Counted from the first letter of the stretch, positions 11,252 to 20,381 are shown. The stretch is 56,964 nt of DNA from DASQPR01 sp035713725 (GCA_035713725.1 DASTMZ010000076.1:1-56964); one strand, 5' to 3'. Program-made: numbers and translations. Notes: generated from the sequence alone by a model not told the origin.

Positions 11252-11337
11252 GTTTGGCGCGCGGGCGAACGGGCGGGTCGGCTCGGTCGGTAGCGTCAGC
11301 GATCGGTGCCATCAGCGCGGTCGGTAGCATCGGGGCC

Positions 11338-12206
11338 ATGACAATCGAGGTCACCGCATCCAGTGCCGGCACGGTTCGACTCGGCGACCTCGAAGTGCCA
11401 CGGCTCGGCTTTGGCGCGATGCGTCTGCCGGGTCCGGGTGTGTGGGGCCCGCCGGACGACCGGGATGAGGCGATCCGGACCGTACGCCATGCGGTCGACC
11501 TCGGCGTACGAGTCATCGACTCGGCGTGGTACTACGGCCGCGATGTTGCCAACGAGGTGATCGCGGCAGCGATCCGGCCGTACCCGGATGATCTGGTGCT
11601 GGTGACCAAGCTCGGCGGAGCGCGTACGGACGACGGCGGGTGGTTCAACGGCATCACGCCAAACGGTCTTCGCGCGGGATGCGAACGCGATCTGCGGGTG
11701 CTCGGCGTCGAGACGGTCCCCGTGGTGCACCTGCGATGGATGGACGGCGCGCCGATTTCGTTCGACGAGGCGCTCGACGTCATGGTGGATCTGCGTACCG
11801 AGGGCAAGATCGGTCGGATCGGGCTGTCCAACGTCACCGCCGACCAACTCACGACGGCGTTGTCGCGCACGCCGATCGTCAGTGTGTCCAATCTCTTCGG
11901 GCCGGCCGAGCAAGGCGATGCCGCGACGCTCGACTTGTGCGCCGCGCACGGCATTGCGTACCTGCCGTTCTTTCCGCTGGCCGCGGGCCGCGTGGCGCGG
12001 CGGACGACGCGTTGCGGGCCGTCGCGGACAAGCACGACGCGACCACCGCCCAGGTCGCGATCGCATGGCTGCTCCACCGGTCGCCGACCATGCTGCCCAT
12101 TCCCGGCACCTCGAAGGTGGCCCACCTCGAGGAGAACGTCGCCGCCGGCGCGCTGCGCCTGGACGACGACGACATGACGGCGTTGGCCGCTGCGGCGCAC
12201 GCATAG
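11338..12206 (+). pseudogene. aldo/keto reductase gene interrupted by a frameshift
   Basis: The frame from ATG 11338 (MTIEVTASS) encodes a typical aldo/keto reductase barrel: LGFGAMRL, the catalytic tetrad residues in IDSAWYYG (Asp, Tyr), LVTKLGG (Lys) and VVHLRWMD (His), then GLSNVT. After FFPLAAGRVAR, near 12000, this frame turns into Arg/Thr/Pro-rich nonsense. The expected C-terminus (DDALRAVADKHDATTAQVA, WLLHRSPTMLPIPGTSK) continues in the -1 frame to the stop at 12206. Restoring it needs one extra base within about 11990-12003 (gcgcggcgg run). This is either a true one-base deletion, making a recent pseudogene with an altered tail, or a sequencing error. No canonical slippery heptamer is seen, so programmed frameshifting is unlikely. 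Confidence 0.8.
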
Positions 12207-12330
12207 CGACGCCCGACGCGCCGCTGCCCGATCCGCCGCCCGCTGCGCAACCGCGCTGCACCACTGAGCGACCGCCCCGCGGCGTCCGGCATGATGATCG
12301 CAAGGGCGCTACCAACTGGGGGCGGGGACC

Positions 12331-13185
12331 GTGTACGCGCTGGACATGACGCACGAATACGCGGTACGGCCAGCGGACGTCACCGCCGCGGTCGGCGCGG
12401 GTTCGCTGTTCGTGGCGCGAGGTGCGATGCCGTCGTCCGTGTTGATCGACTTCCGCGAGGGCGGGTCGTTCTCGTTCGATCGCGGCACCGGTGGCCGCGT
12501 GACGGGGATATTCAGACGCGTGGTGCCGGGCGAGTTGGTCGAGCTTGCGTGGGCCGGCATGATCGCGACGTTGCGCGTGACGCCGACCGAGGCCGGCACG
12601 CGACTGCACCTGACACACAGCGGCATCCCAAGTGAAGAACTGCTCGAGGCGTTTCGCGCCGGCTGGCGCGACGGCCTGCGCCGCCTGGTGCTGCCGCCGC
12701 TCTTCCCGGAGGAGCGTGCCGCGACCGGCGACGAAGCACATGTGCTGACGGCGTTTCTCGACTACCAGCGACACGTGATGACCGGCAAGCTGCAGGGGCT
12801 GTCCGAGGCGGACGCACGGCGCAGCGTCGTGCCGTCCCGTACCACACCGATCGGACTGGTCCGCCATCTCGCGTTCGTGGAGCGCGAGTGGTTCGGCCGG
12901 TGGGTCGCGCAGCACACCGACGTCATCATGGCCGACGACGATGGCTGGTCGGTGCCGGCGGACACGACCGTCGCGTCGACGATCGCCGACTATCAGGCGG
13001 CCTGCGCGGAGTCCGATCGCATCGCGAGCGGACTGCCGCTGAGCCACTACGTGGCGCATCCGCGGCTCGGTCAGGTGTCGCTGAGATGGATCTATACGCA
13101 CATGATCGAGGAGACCGCGCGCCATGCCGGCCACCTCGACATCCTTCGGGAGCTGATCGACGGAGTCACCGGCGTCGACCCGTGA
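12331..13185 (+). CDS. SRPBCC-DUF664 (DinB-like) fusion protein
   Basis: A 284-residue two-domain protein. Residues about 1-120 resemble an AHSA1/SRPBCC ligand-binding fold (ALDMTHEYAVRPADV, VTGIFRRVVPGELVELAW, TRLHLTHSGIP). Residues about 135-284 match the DUF664/DinB group (FLDYQRHVMTGKLQGLSEAD, SLRWIYTHMIEETARHAGHLDI), whose histidines usually bind a metal and whose actinobacterial members are often mycothiol-dependent transferases. GTG 12331 follows a GGGGGCGGGGACC purine-rich stretch; ATG 12346 is the alternative. It is convergent with galT, with 15 bp between the stops. The substrate is unknown. Confidence 0.8.
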   Translation: MYALDMTHEYAVRPADVTAAVGAGSLFVARGAMPSSVLIDFREGGSFSFDRGTGGRVTGIFRRVVPGELVELAWAGMIATLRVTPTEAGTRLHLTHSGIPSEELLEAFRAGWRDGLRRLVLPPLFPEERAATGDEAHVLTAFLDYQRHVMTGKLQGLSEADARRSVVPSRTTPIGLVRHLAFVEREWFGRWVAQHTDVIMADDDGWSVPADTTVASTIADYQAACAESDRIASGLPLSHYVAHPRLGQVSLRWIYTHMIEETARHAGHLDILRELIDGVTGVDP

Positions 13186-13200
13186 TGCGCCATCCGGCGC

Positions 13201-14283
13201 TCAGTCGCCGAGATCCCGCAGGCGCGCTGCCGCTTCCTCCGGGCCGACGTCGTTGGAGAACGCGTCCATCGCTACCTCCGTGCCACCGAGCACCTTCAAG
13301 CGCTCGGAGCTGCGACGGTTGGTGAACAGCTCGACGTGTAGGGCGAGTTCGTCGCGCCCGTCGGTGGCCGGCGCCTGATGCCAGGCCGACACGTACGGCG
13401 TCGGAGTGTCGAAGAGCCGCTCGAACCGTTGCAGCATGTCGAGATAGATGCCGGGGAACGCGTCGCACTGTGGCTCGTCGAGTTCGGTGAGGTCGAGGCG
13501 CCGCCGTCTCGGGTAGAGGTGCACCTCGTAGGGCCACTTGGCGGCGTACGGCACGAACGCCACCCACTCGTCAGTGGCGCGCACGATGCGCCGTCCGTCG
13601 GCGATCTCGGCGGCGAGCAGATCCTCGAAGAGGTTGGTGCCACGGTCGCGCCGGTACGCCGTGGCACGGTCGATCATGCGCGCGGTGCGGGGCGTCACAA
13701 ACGGGTACGCGTAGATCTGGCCGTGTGGGTGCGGCTGGCTCACGCCCATTTCCGGACCGCGGTTCTCGAAGCAGAACACCTGCGCCACGCCCGGCATGGC
13801 GGCCAGCGTCCGAGTCCGGTCGGTCCACGCATCGAGGATCAGCCGGACATGGTCCGCCTTGAGTTCGGCGAACGTGGTGTCGTGGTCGCTGCAGAAGCAG
13901 ATCACTTCGCATCGGCCGGTGGCCCGCGCAGAACGCAATAGCTCGCCGGTGTCGCTCGTGTCGGGTTCGTCCGCCGCCGGCGCGAGCGCGGAAAAGCGGT
14001 TCTCGAACACCACGACCTCGTACGATTCGGCCGGCACCTCGGTGGGATGGCCGTCGCGGCTCGGGCACAGCGGGCAGTCGTTCGCGCCCGGCGAGAACAG
14101 GCGCGTCTGCCGATGACCGGCGACCACGACCCAGTCCCCGGTCGGCGCGTCGTAGCGGACCCGTGAGACCGCTGTCTGCGGTGGCAGTTCGCGTCGGTCC
14201 GGCGGCAGTGCGGCGCGAACGGTGGCACGGTCGTAGTAGATGATTTCGCGACCGTCCGCGAGCACGGTGCTGGACCTGTGCAT
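13201..14283 (-). CDS. galT: galactose-1-phosphate uridylyltransferase
   Basis: A 360-residue GalT of the Leloir pathway: it exchanges UMP between UDP-glucose and galactose-1-phosphate. The catalytic His-Pro-His is H185-P-H187 in QPHPHGQ. CPLCPS (zinc-site cysteines), VVFENRFSAL and the C-terminal segment of the family are present. Length is normal. It starts at ATG 14283 and is divergent from galK across a 275-bp region, so the pair is probably co-regulated. No epimerase gene (galE) is in the window, so UDP-galactose recycling must be encoded elsewhere. Confidence 0.95.
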   Translation of the reverse strand: MHRSSTVLADGREIIYYDRATVRAALPPDRRELPPQTAVSRVRYDAPTGDWVVVAGHRQTRLFSPGANDCPLCPSRDGHPTEVPAESYEVVVFENRFSALAPAADEPDTSDTGELLRSARATGRCEVICFCSDHDTTFAELKADHVRLILDAWTDRTRTLAAMPGVAQVFCFENRGPEMGVSQPHPHGQIYAYPFVTPRTARMIDRATAYRRDRGTNLFEDLLAAEIADGRRIVRATDEWVAFVPYAAKWPYEVHLYPRRRRLDLTELDEPQCDAFPGIYLDMLQRFERLFDTPTPYVSAWHQAPATDGRDELALHVELFTNRRSSERLKVLGGTEVAMDAFSNDVGPEEAAARLRDLGD

Positions 14284-14558
14284 TCGTACTCGCCGCCTCT
14301 GCCTGCGAATCCGTCGGGGTGCCCGCGATGAGCTTACCTGGCACTATCCATCGCATACAAACAAAACTCATCAGAACTAATCAGAGCACGCAGTGCTTTG
14401 TGGACGGCCGACTTTGCGAGCCGTTCGGTCATCGGGTGGTCACCGTTTGGGGCATGCGATGGGTACCGCGGTGTTGGATTGTGTGTCTTGATGTGGGAGG
14501 CTTTCCGGACCTGCGACGACCGGTCGCGGAAGGGTCGTCAGTGCGTCCGGGAGCCGAC
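14284..14558. promoter_or_regulatory. divergent galT-galK promoter region with an A-rich operator-like stretch
   Basis: This 275-bp space holds an unusually AT-rich patch at 14351-14390 (ACAAACAAAAC at 14357-14367, followed by TCAGAACTAATCAG) and a small palindrome AGCACGCAGTGCT at about 14385-14397. CA/A-rich tracts of this kind resemble DeoR-family operators, and a related AAGCAAAAC lies in the promoter of the nearby sugar ABC operon. The regulator assignment is inference. Confidence 0.45.
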
Positions 14559-15701
14559 ATGACGGGTACGCCGGCCGAACCACCGTCGCACGGCAGCGGC
14601 GCCGGCCACGCTGCGGTGTGGGCGGCGCCCGGCCGGCTCAATCTGATCGGCGAACACACCGACTACAACGACGGATTCGTCCTGCCGTTTGCGCTCGCGC
14701 AGCGTACGACGTTGACCGCTACCCCACTCGCCGGTGCGCGTCGCTGGTCGGTGACGAGCAACCGGTCCGACGGGCGCGTCGAGTTCACCGCCGCCGATCT
14801 GCACCCCGGCCGGGTGACCGGCTGGGCGGCGTACGTCGCCGGCGTGGTGTGGGCGCTGACCGACGCCGGTCACGACGTGCCGGGCGCGAATCTCGCGATC
14901 GACTCGGACGTGCCACTCGGCGCCGGCCTGTCGTCCTCGGCGGCGCTCGAGTGCGCCGTGCTGTCCGCGCTGTGCGACATCGGCGGGCTCGATATCGCGG
15001 TGGCCGACCGCCCACGGCTCGCGCAACGTGCCGAGAATGACTACGTCGGCATGCCGTGCGGCATTATGGACCAGACGGCGGCCACATTGTGTCGCGAGGG
15101 GCACGCGCTGTTCCTTGACTGTCGAGACCTTGCTGTCGAGCACATTCCATGCGACGTACGAGCCGCTGGCCTCGCGATCCTGGTGATCGACTCCCGCGCG
15201 CGGCACCGGCACGTCGACAACGAATATGCTGCGCGTCGCCGTTCGTGCGAGCAGGCGGCTCGGCTGCTCGGCGTTGCCGCGTTGCGCGATGTGGACGACC
15301 TGGGCGCGGCGCTGTCCGCGCTCGACGATCCGGTCATGCGCCGACGGGTCCGGCACGTGGTCACCGAGAACGTACGGGTCGTGGACGCGGTCGACCGGCT
15401 GCGAGCCCATCGGGTCACCGAGATCGGACCGTTGCTGACCGCGTCGCATGCGTCGATGCGCGACGACTACGAGGTCAGCGTGCCGGAGATCGACCTCGCC
15501 GTGGCGGTGGCGCTTGACCACGGCTCGTACGGCGCGCGGATGACCGGCGGCGGGTTCGGCGGATGTGTGCTCGCGCTCGTCGACGCGTCATCGGCGACCG
15601 ATGTCGCATCGGCGGTCGCGGAGGCGTACCGGCGACACGGGTACGCCGAACCGGCAAGCTTCGTGGCGACACCGAGCGCGGGCGCACATCGCGTGTCGTG
15701 A
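14559..15701 (+). CDS. galK: galactokinase
   Basis: A 380-residue GHMP-family kinase that phosphorylates galactose with ATP. Motifs are in order: the galactokinase signature GRLNLIGEHTDYNDGF near residues 26-41, the ATP-binding loop LGAGLSSSAALE near 120-131, and the C-terminal MTGGGFGGCV. I chose ATG 14559 (MTGTPAEPP) with GGGAG six bases upstream; GTG 14541 is an alternative. It is convergent with the ABC importer genes, whose last stop lies only 31 bp away. With galT it supplies the first two Leloir steps. Confidence 0.95.
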   Translation: MTGTPAEPPSHGSGAGHAAVWAAPGRLNLIGEHTDYNDGFVLPFALAQRTTLTATPLAGARRWSVTSNRSDGRVEFTAADLHPGRVTGWAAYVAGVVWALTDAGHDVPGANLAIDSDVPLGAGLSSSAALECAVLSALCDIGGLDIAVADRPRLAQRAENDYVGMPCGIMDQTAATLCREGHALFLDCRDLAVEHIPCDVRAAGLAILVIDSRARHRHVDNEYAARRRSCEQAARLLGVAALRDVDDLGAALSALDDPVMRRRVRHVVTENVRVVDAVDRLRAHRVTEIGPLLTASHASMRDDYEVSVPEIDLAVAVALDHGSYGARMTGGGFGGCVLALVDASSATDVASAVAEAYRRHGYAEPASFVATPSAGAHRVS

Positions 15702-15743
15702 GAGCGCTCAGCCCTTCGTAGTGCCGAGCGCTCAGCCCTTCGT
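15702..15743. repeat. 18-bp direct repeat, 24-bp period, spanning a stop codon
   Basis: GAGCGCTCAGCCCTTCGT occurs at 15702-15719 and exactly again at 15726-15743. The second copy contains the stop codon and last codons of the permease gene, so the first copy is a duplicate of that gene end lying between the two convergent stops. Confidence 0.85.
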
Positions 15744-16649
15744 GGAGCCCAGCGCCAGGCCGGCGATGAACTGCTTCTGCAGCAGGAGATAGACGATCAG
15801 GGTGGGGATCGCGGCGATCAGCGCGGCCGCGCCGATCATGTTCTGATTCGACACGAACTGGCCCTGCAGGTTCGCCAGCGCCGACGTGATCGGTCGCTTG
15901 TTGCCGGTCGAAATGAGGGTGATGGCCCAGAAGAAGTCGTTGTAGATCCACGTGGTCAGCAACGTGGCGAGCGCCGCGAGAGCGGGCCGGCACAGCGGAA
16001 GCGTGAGGCGCCAGAACCGGGTCCAGACCGTCGCACCGTCGACGATTGCGGCCTCGTCTAGTTCTCTCGGCAGCGTCTTCATGTAGTTGCTGAGCACGAA
16101 GATGCAGAAGCCGAGCTGGAAGGCAGTGTTGATGACGATGAGCCCGACGTACGAGTTGTACATCAGGCCGCTGCCGGACAGCCACTGTGGCAACGGAATG
16201 GCGAGGTAGATGCGGTAGAGCGGCGTGATGATGACCTGCTGCGGCAACAGGTTCCCGGCGGTGAACAGGATCAGCAATGCGATGTTGAGGCGGAACCGCA
16301 GCCGCGATACCACGTATGCGAACGACGACGACAGCAGCAACGTGAGCACCACGGCCGGCACCGTGACGTACACGGAGTTCAGAAAGAAGTGCAGCATGTC
16401 CGACTGGCGCCATGCGTTGGTGAAGTTCGCGAACGTCAGGTGGTGCGGCAGCGACACGTACCCGTATTTGTCTGTCTCGGTCTTTGGCCGCAGCGCAACA
16501 TACAGCGCGAACACCACGGGCGTGAGCCACAGCACGAGCATCACGATCATGAACACCTGCGCCGCGGCGCTGCCCAACCTGGGACGGCGGCGGCGGGTCG
16601 CGCGCGACGTCGGCTCGGCGATCGGGGTGTCGACCGCGACGGCGGTCAT
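15732..16649 (-). CDS. sugar ABC transporter permease (MalG/MsmG type)
   Basis: A 305-residue inner-membrane permease with about six transmembrane segments. It carries the EAA loop that contacts the ATPase (LDEAAIVDGATVWTRFWRLTLP). It ends with the typical short LGSTKG tail of CUT1 sugar permeases. The true start is ATG 16649 (MTAVAVDTP), which overlaps the stop of the first permease (ATGA); the open frame upstream is a shadow. No ATPase gene is nearby, so it probably uses a shared MsiK-like ATPase encoded elsewhere, as is common for actinobacterial CUT1 importers. Confidence 0.92.
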   Translation of the reverse strand: MTAVAVDTPIAEPTSRATRRRRPRLGSAAAQVFMIVMLVLWLTPVVFALYVALRPKTETDKYGYVSLPHHLTFANFTNAWRQSDMLHFFLNSVYVTVPAVVLTLLLSSSFAYVVSRLRFRLNIALLILFTAGNLLPQQVIITPLYRIYLAIPLPQWLSGSGLMYNSYVGLIVINTAFQLGFCIFVLSNYMKTLPRELDEAAIVDGATVWTRFWRLTLPLCRPALAALATLLTTWIYNDFFWAITLISTGNKRPITSALANLQGQFVSNQNMIGAAALIAAIPTLIVYLLLQKQFIAGLALGSTKG

Positions 16650-17656
16650 GGCGCCTCCTCGCGGCGGAACGCTTGAAACAAGAAGATCGTGATCGGTACG
16701 AGAGAGATTACGAGCAGGATGACGCCGAGCGTGGAGCCGAAGCCGATCCGTTGGGTCTCGCCGACGATGTTCTGGGTGACCGACACGGACAGCAGCTCGA
16801 GTCCCTTGAGCGGATTGCCGCCGGAGGTGATGTAGACGAGGTCGAAGGCGCGTAACGACTCGATGACGGTCACGACGCTGACCACGATGTTGATCGGGCG
16901 CATGGCCGGGAACACCACGCGCCAGAACGTCTGCCACGGGCTCGCGCCGTCCACGAGCGCCGCCTCGCGAAGCGCCGGGTCGACGGACTTAAGGCCGGCG
17001 AGGTAGAGCACCATCACGTAACCGGCCTGGCGCCAGCTCGCCTCGACGAGCAGTGCCCAGAGGTTGAGGTGTGGATCGCCGAGCCAGTCGATCAGGTTGT
17101 TGTTGCCGGTCCGGCCGAGGACCGAATTGATCAGGCCGTAGTTGTTCGAGTAGATCAGCTCCCAGATGATGCCGATCAGCGCGAGCGACAGCATCACGGG
17201 CAGGAACAGCACGCTCTGATAGATGCGCGAGCCGCGGATGCCGCGGTCGATGATGACCGCGAAGAGCATGCCGAGCGGCGTCGCGATGAACATGAACACG
17301 AGCAGCCAGATCAAGTTGTGCTGTACGGCGGGCCAGAAGTCCGGGTAGTTCGTGAACGCCTGTTGGTAGTTCTGCACACCGTAGAGGCATCCGGGCTGCG
17401 GGATGCCCGGCGCGGACGACGTGGCGGCGCACGACTGAAGGTGGACGGAGCCGACGCCGGTCCACTTCGTGAACGAGAGGCCGACCGACGCGAGTGCCGG
17501 AAACCAGATGAACCCGGCGTCCAGCAGCAGCGGTATGCCGAGCATCGCGGCGATGACGAACCGGTCGCGCCGCGTCAGGGTGCGCAGACGCCCCCGACGG
17601 CGACCTCGTGTCGCCGTCGGGGGAGCGTCGTCGAGCTTCGCGGTGGTTGTCGTCAT
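16646..17656 (-). CDS. sugar ABC transporter permease (MalF/MsmF type)
   Basis: A 336-residue permease with six or more hydrophobic segments, a long periplasmic-side loop between the first two, and the EAA motif EAALVDGASPWQTFWRVVFP. It pairs with the MalG-type permease to form the channel of a CUT1 importer. The ATG overlaps the stop of the binding-protein gene and its own stop overlaps the next permease. The order binding protein - MalF type - MalG type is classical. The GalTK/GH27 context suggests galactose-containing oligosaccharides as substrate. Confidence 0.92.
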   Translation of the reverse strand: MTTTTAKLDDAPPTATRGRRRGRLRTLTRRDRFVIAAMLGIPLLLDAGFIWFPALASVGLSFTKWTGVGSVHLQSCAATSSAPGIPQPGCLYGVQNYQQAFTNYPDFWPAVQHNLIWLLVFMFIATPLGMLFAVIIDRGIRGSRIYQSVLFLPVMLSLALIGIIWELIYSNNYGLINSVLGRTGNNNLIDWLGDPHLNLWALLVEASWRQAGYVMVLYLAGLKSVDPALREAALVDGASPWQTFWRVVFPAMRPINIVVSVVTVIESLRAFDLVYITSGGNPLKGLELLSVSVTQNIVGETQRIGFGSTLGVILLVISLVPITIFLFQAFRREEAP

Positions 17657-18975
17657 GTGGTGAAAATGGTCTTAGCCTGATCCTCGGCGTTCTTCTGGAT
17701 GGATGCGATTGTGGCAGCGGTCGGACTGTCGACGAAGCCCTGAATCTGCTTGATCATGGCAGTGGCCATGTCCGGCACGGTGTCGCGGTCCATGAACTGC
17801 GAGACGTTTTTGCAGGCCGCGATCGCCGCGACCGACTTCTTCTGTATGTCGTTGTAGGACGGCGCGATGAGCCCGTTGGCAAGTCCGACGTCCCAGTGGT
17901 CGGTCTGCAGGAAGCCGGTCTCCGCGGCGGCGGTGCCGATGTATTCGAGCACGGCCTTCGCGGCAGCCGAGTTCTTGCCCTTCTTCGGCATGATGAAGCC
18001 GTCCGTCGGCGCGTCCATGTAGTCCTGGCCGTAGGTCGGGTTGATCGTCGGATACGGGAAGAAGTCCAGGTCCGGTAGGTTCGCTGCGGCGTAGTTCGCG
18101 GCCACCTGATTCGAGCCCTGGAACATCATGCCGGCCTGCTTGTTCTCCAATGCCTTCGCGGCGTCCTGCCAGATGCGGCCGTTCGCGCCGTTCTGCATGT
18201 AGGGCATGACCTCGCGCCACTGGTTGAACACCGCGGCGACGCCCGGGTCGGTCCACGGCACCTCGTGCTTCATCAGCTTGATGTGGTAGTCGTAGCCGTT
18301 GAGCCGCAGGTTGATGATGTCGAACGTACCCAGTGCGGGCCAGCCATCCTTCTCCGCGAACGCGAGCGGCACGAGACCGTCGGTCTGCATCTTCTTGCAC
18401 AGCGCGATGAAGTCGTCCCACGTCGACGGGACCTGGTAGCCCTTCTGGGCAAACACGCTCTTGTTGTAGAAGACGACCCACGGGTAGTTGTAGAGCGGAA
18501 CCATGTAGTAGTGGCCGTCGATGCCCTTCGACAGGCTCTTCGCGGCGTCGTTGAACGTGGCGCCGATCTTGTCCCACACGTCGTCGATCGGGCTCAGCAG
18601 GTTCTGCGCGGCGAAGAACTGCAGTCGGTAGCCGGCGAACCAGGTCGCCAGTGAGTCGGGGGTGCCTTGCAGGTAGCTGCTGATGTTGTTTTGGAACGTG
18701 TTGTGGTCGGTCGTGTTGACCGTGACAGGGACTTTCGTCGCGGACGTCGCGGCCGTGCACAGCGCCGCGAACGCCGCCTTCGTCGCGTCGTCGGAGTAGT
18801 TGGATCCGAACGTGATCGGCGCGGTCGCGGACCCGGTGTTTGCGGTGGTGCCCTTGGAACCGCTGCTACTGCAAGCGGCGACGACGCCGGCGGCGGCAAG
18901 ACCGGCGGCACCCTTGAGCGCGGTACGACGGGACAGCTGGGGCAACGTGGTCGGTGTGCCGGAGCGGTAAGGCAT
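17653..18975 (-). CDS. extracellular sugar-binding lipoprotein of ABC importer
   Basis: A 440-residue family 1 solute-binding protein. The N-terminus combines a Tat-like SRRTALKG motif with a lipobox (VVAAC), so it is probably exported folded and lipid-anchored. Typical segments of the family follow (ITFGSNYSDD, SYLQGTPDSLATWFAGYR, GIDGHYYMVPLYNYPWVVFYN, NKQAGMMFQGSNQVA). ATG 18975 has a perfect AGGAGG six bases upstream; the open frame upstream of it is not coding-like. It is the first gene of the importer operon. The ligand is inferred from context: raffinose, melibiose or galactan fragments. Confidence 0.92.
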   Translation of the reverse strand: MPYRSGTPTTLPQLSRRTALKGAAGLAAAGVVAACSSSGSKGTTANTGSATAPITFGSNYSDDATKAAFAALCTAATSATKVPVTVNTTDHNTFQNNISSYLQGTPDSLATWFAGYRLQFFAAQNLLSPIDDVWDKIGATFNDAAKSLSKGIDGHYYMVPLYNYPWVVFYNKSVFAQKGYQVPSTWDDFIALCKKMQTDGLVPLAFAEKDGWPALGTFDIINLRLNGYDYHIKLMKHEVPWTDPGVAAVFNQWREVMPYMQNGANGRIWQDAAKALENKQAGMMFQGSNQVAANYAAANLPDLDFFPYPTINPTYGQDYMDAPTDGFIMPKKGKNSAAAKAVLEYIGTAAAETGFLQTDHWDVGLANGLIAPSYNDIQKKSVAAIAACKNVSQFMDRDTVPDMATAMIKQIQGFVDSPTAATIASIQKNAEDQAKTIFTT

Positions 18976-19222
18976 GGTCGCCTCCTGGTCTGGGGGACGG
19001 AAACGGCCCCGGCGCCCGGGGCGTTCAAACAACTTCCAACGCACATCCTCACAACCAACCAAAGCAAAACGCGCCGATGTGGGGTTGTCAAGGCTGGTGT
19101 TTCAATTGGGTTCACGTTGTGACCTGCGCGGGTGCGTCCACATAGCAGGGTTCGGTGACGCGACCTTCACCGCGACCGTCAGCGTGCGTCGACATCGACG
19201 CGTCGACCTGCGTTTCTGTGTG
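18976..19222. promoter_or_regulatory. promoter region of the sugar ABC operon with inverted repeat
   Basis: This 247-bp space between the deoR-type gene and the binding-protein gene contains a CA-rich tract (19051-19070: ACAACCAACC then AAAGCAAAAC). An inverted repeat, ACAACC at 19051-19056 with GGTTGT at 19083-19088, could bind the adjacent DeoR-type repressor. It shares AA(A/G)CAAAAC with the galT-galK region. The promoter hexamers cannot be set with confidence. Confidence 0.4.
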
Positions 19223-20023
19223 TTACCTGCGACTTACGGCCGCGACCGTGTCGTCGCTGACGACGATCACCGAGCCGACACGTTCGCGTAACACCCGCGC
19301 GGCCGCGTGCGGCAGCTTGTCGTCGGTGATCACGGTGTGCGCCGCTGCCAGTGGCGCGATGTCGGCCAGACCGACCACGCCCCACTTCGACGAGTCGGCC
19401 AGCACGATCACCTCGCGGGCGCACGCGATGAGCGCGCGGTCGGTGGTGGCCTCGGCGAGGTTCGGCGTGGTGAACCCGACCCGGTCGTCCATCCCGTGCA
19501 CGCCGAGGAAGAGCTGGTCGACGTGCATCGTCTCGATGGTTCGATCGGCGACCGGCCCGACGAGCGCGGCGCTTGGTGTGCGCACCCCGCCGGTCAGGAT
19601 GACGCCGACCTGATTGCCCGGATCGAGGGTCGCGATGGCGTCCGCGACGGCCGTCGAATTCGTGACGACCGTGAGGCCCGGGATCGTCACGACCAGGCGG
19701 GCCATCGCCCACGTCGTGGTGCCGGCGGACAACGCGATCGCGGCGCCGGGCTGGATCAGGGTCGCGGCGCTCGTCGCGATGGCGTCTTTCGCGGAACGTT
19801 CGAGCTGGCTCTTCGCGGCGAACCCCGGTTCGTATGCGACCTGACCCGCGAGCACCGCGCCGCCGTGGACCTTGCGTGCGATGCCGGTCGCGACGAGCTG
19901 CTCGAGGTCGCGCCGGATCGTCATGTCCGAGACCGCGAGCAGCTCCGTCAGGTCGGAGACCCGCACGGCACCGGTGCGCCGGAGCTCCGCGAGGATCCGG
20001 ACCTGTCGCTGGTGAGCAAGCAT
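19223..20023 (-). CDS. DeoR family transcriptional repressor
   Basis: A 266-residue regulator. The N-terminal DeoR winged helix-turn-helix (RQVRILAELRRTGAVRVSDL, VSDMTIRRDLEQL) occupies about residues 5-57. The C-terminal sugar-phosphate sensor domain (ISOCOT-like fold) has the expected ALSAGTTT and FLGVHGMDD loops. ATG 20023 (MLAHQRQV) has GAGGT five bases upstream; the longer frame upstream lacks family sequence. It lies between the sugar importer operon (same strand, downstream) and the divergent alpha-galactosidase, so it is the likely local regulator, probably released by a sugar phosphate such as galactose-1-phosphate or tagatose phosphate (inference). Confidence 0.92.
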   Translation of the reverse strand: MLAHQRQVRILAELRRTGAVRVSDLTELLAVSDMTIRRDLEQLVATGIARKVHGGAVLAGQVAYEPGFAAKSQLERSAKDAIATSAATLIQPGAAIALSAGTTTWAMARLVVTIPGLTVVTNSTAVADAIATLDPGNQVGVILTGGVRTPSAALVGPVADRTIETMHVDQLFLGVHGMDDRVGFTTPNLAEATTDRALIACAREVIVLADSSKWGVVGLADIAPLAAAHTVITDDKLPHAAARVLRERVGSVIVVSDDTVAAVSRR

Positions 20024-20381
20024 GGCTACCTCATTCGGCGTCGGTCGGCCCGCGGTTGAGTTCGTTGATTTGTGGCACGTCCCGCCGATCGTCACAGAGT
20101 CAAACACGATCGGTACGCGTACGCCAAGGTCAGCGGCCCTACATCCAAGAACGACGGACGTTCCGTGCACAAGCGTGGTCTCGAGTTGCACTGGACCGAC
20201 CGGTGAGCCGGGCATTGACATGTCTAAGTCTGTGTGATTCAGTTCGGATCTGATGTATTGATCTGGCTAGATACCAGGTCATGCCGCCGGCCGTTCCCGG
20301 TGCGGCACGGCGACTGCGCGTCGCACCGTTGCGCGCCACCCGTACGTCTCGCATCAGGTCCTCATCCGGTTGGAGAAGCGC
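20024..20381. promoter_or_regulatory. divergent deoR - alpha-galactosidase intergenic region
   Basis: This 358-bp gene-free region holds a TTGACA at 20215-20220 and an AT-richer stretch to about 20275 (TAGATA at 20268-20273), suitable for the promoter of the secreted alpha-galactosidase. On the other side, TTGATTTGTGG near 20066-20076 could belong to the deoR promoter or operator. I see no coding frame with support and no extended inverted repeat. Confidence 0.4.

Noticed and set aside
7340..12323. Exact 13-base inverted match between 7340-7352 and 12311-12323
   Set aside because: The match does not extend, and dozens of such chance pairs are expected in 57 kb of GC-rich DNA. The two places have no functional link.
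12331..13185. The SRPBCC half as a CoxG protein of the molybdenum cluster
   Set aside because: It resembles AHSA1-type rather than CoxG sequences, is fused to a DinB-like domain and is separated from coxM by a terminator and a frameshifted gene.
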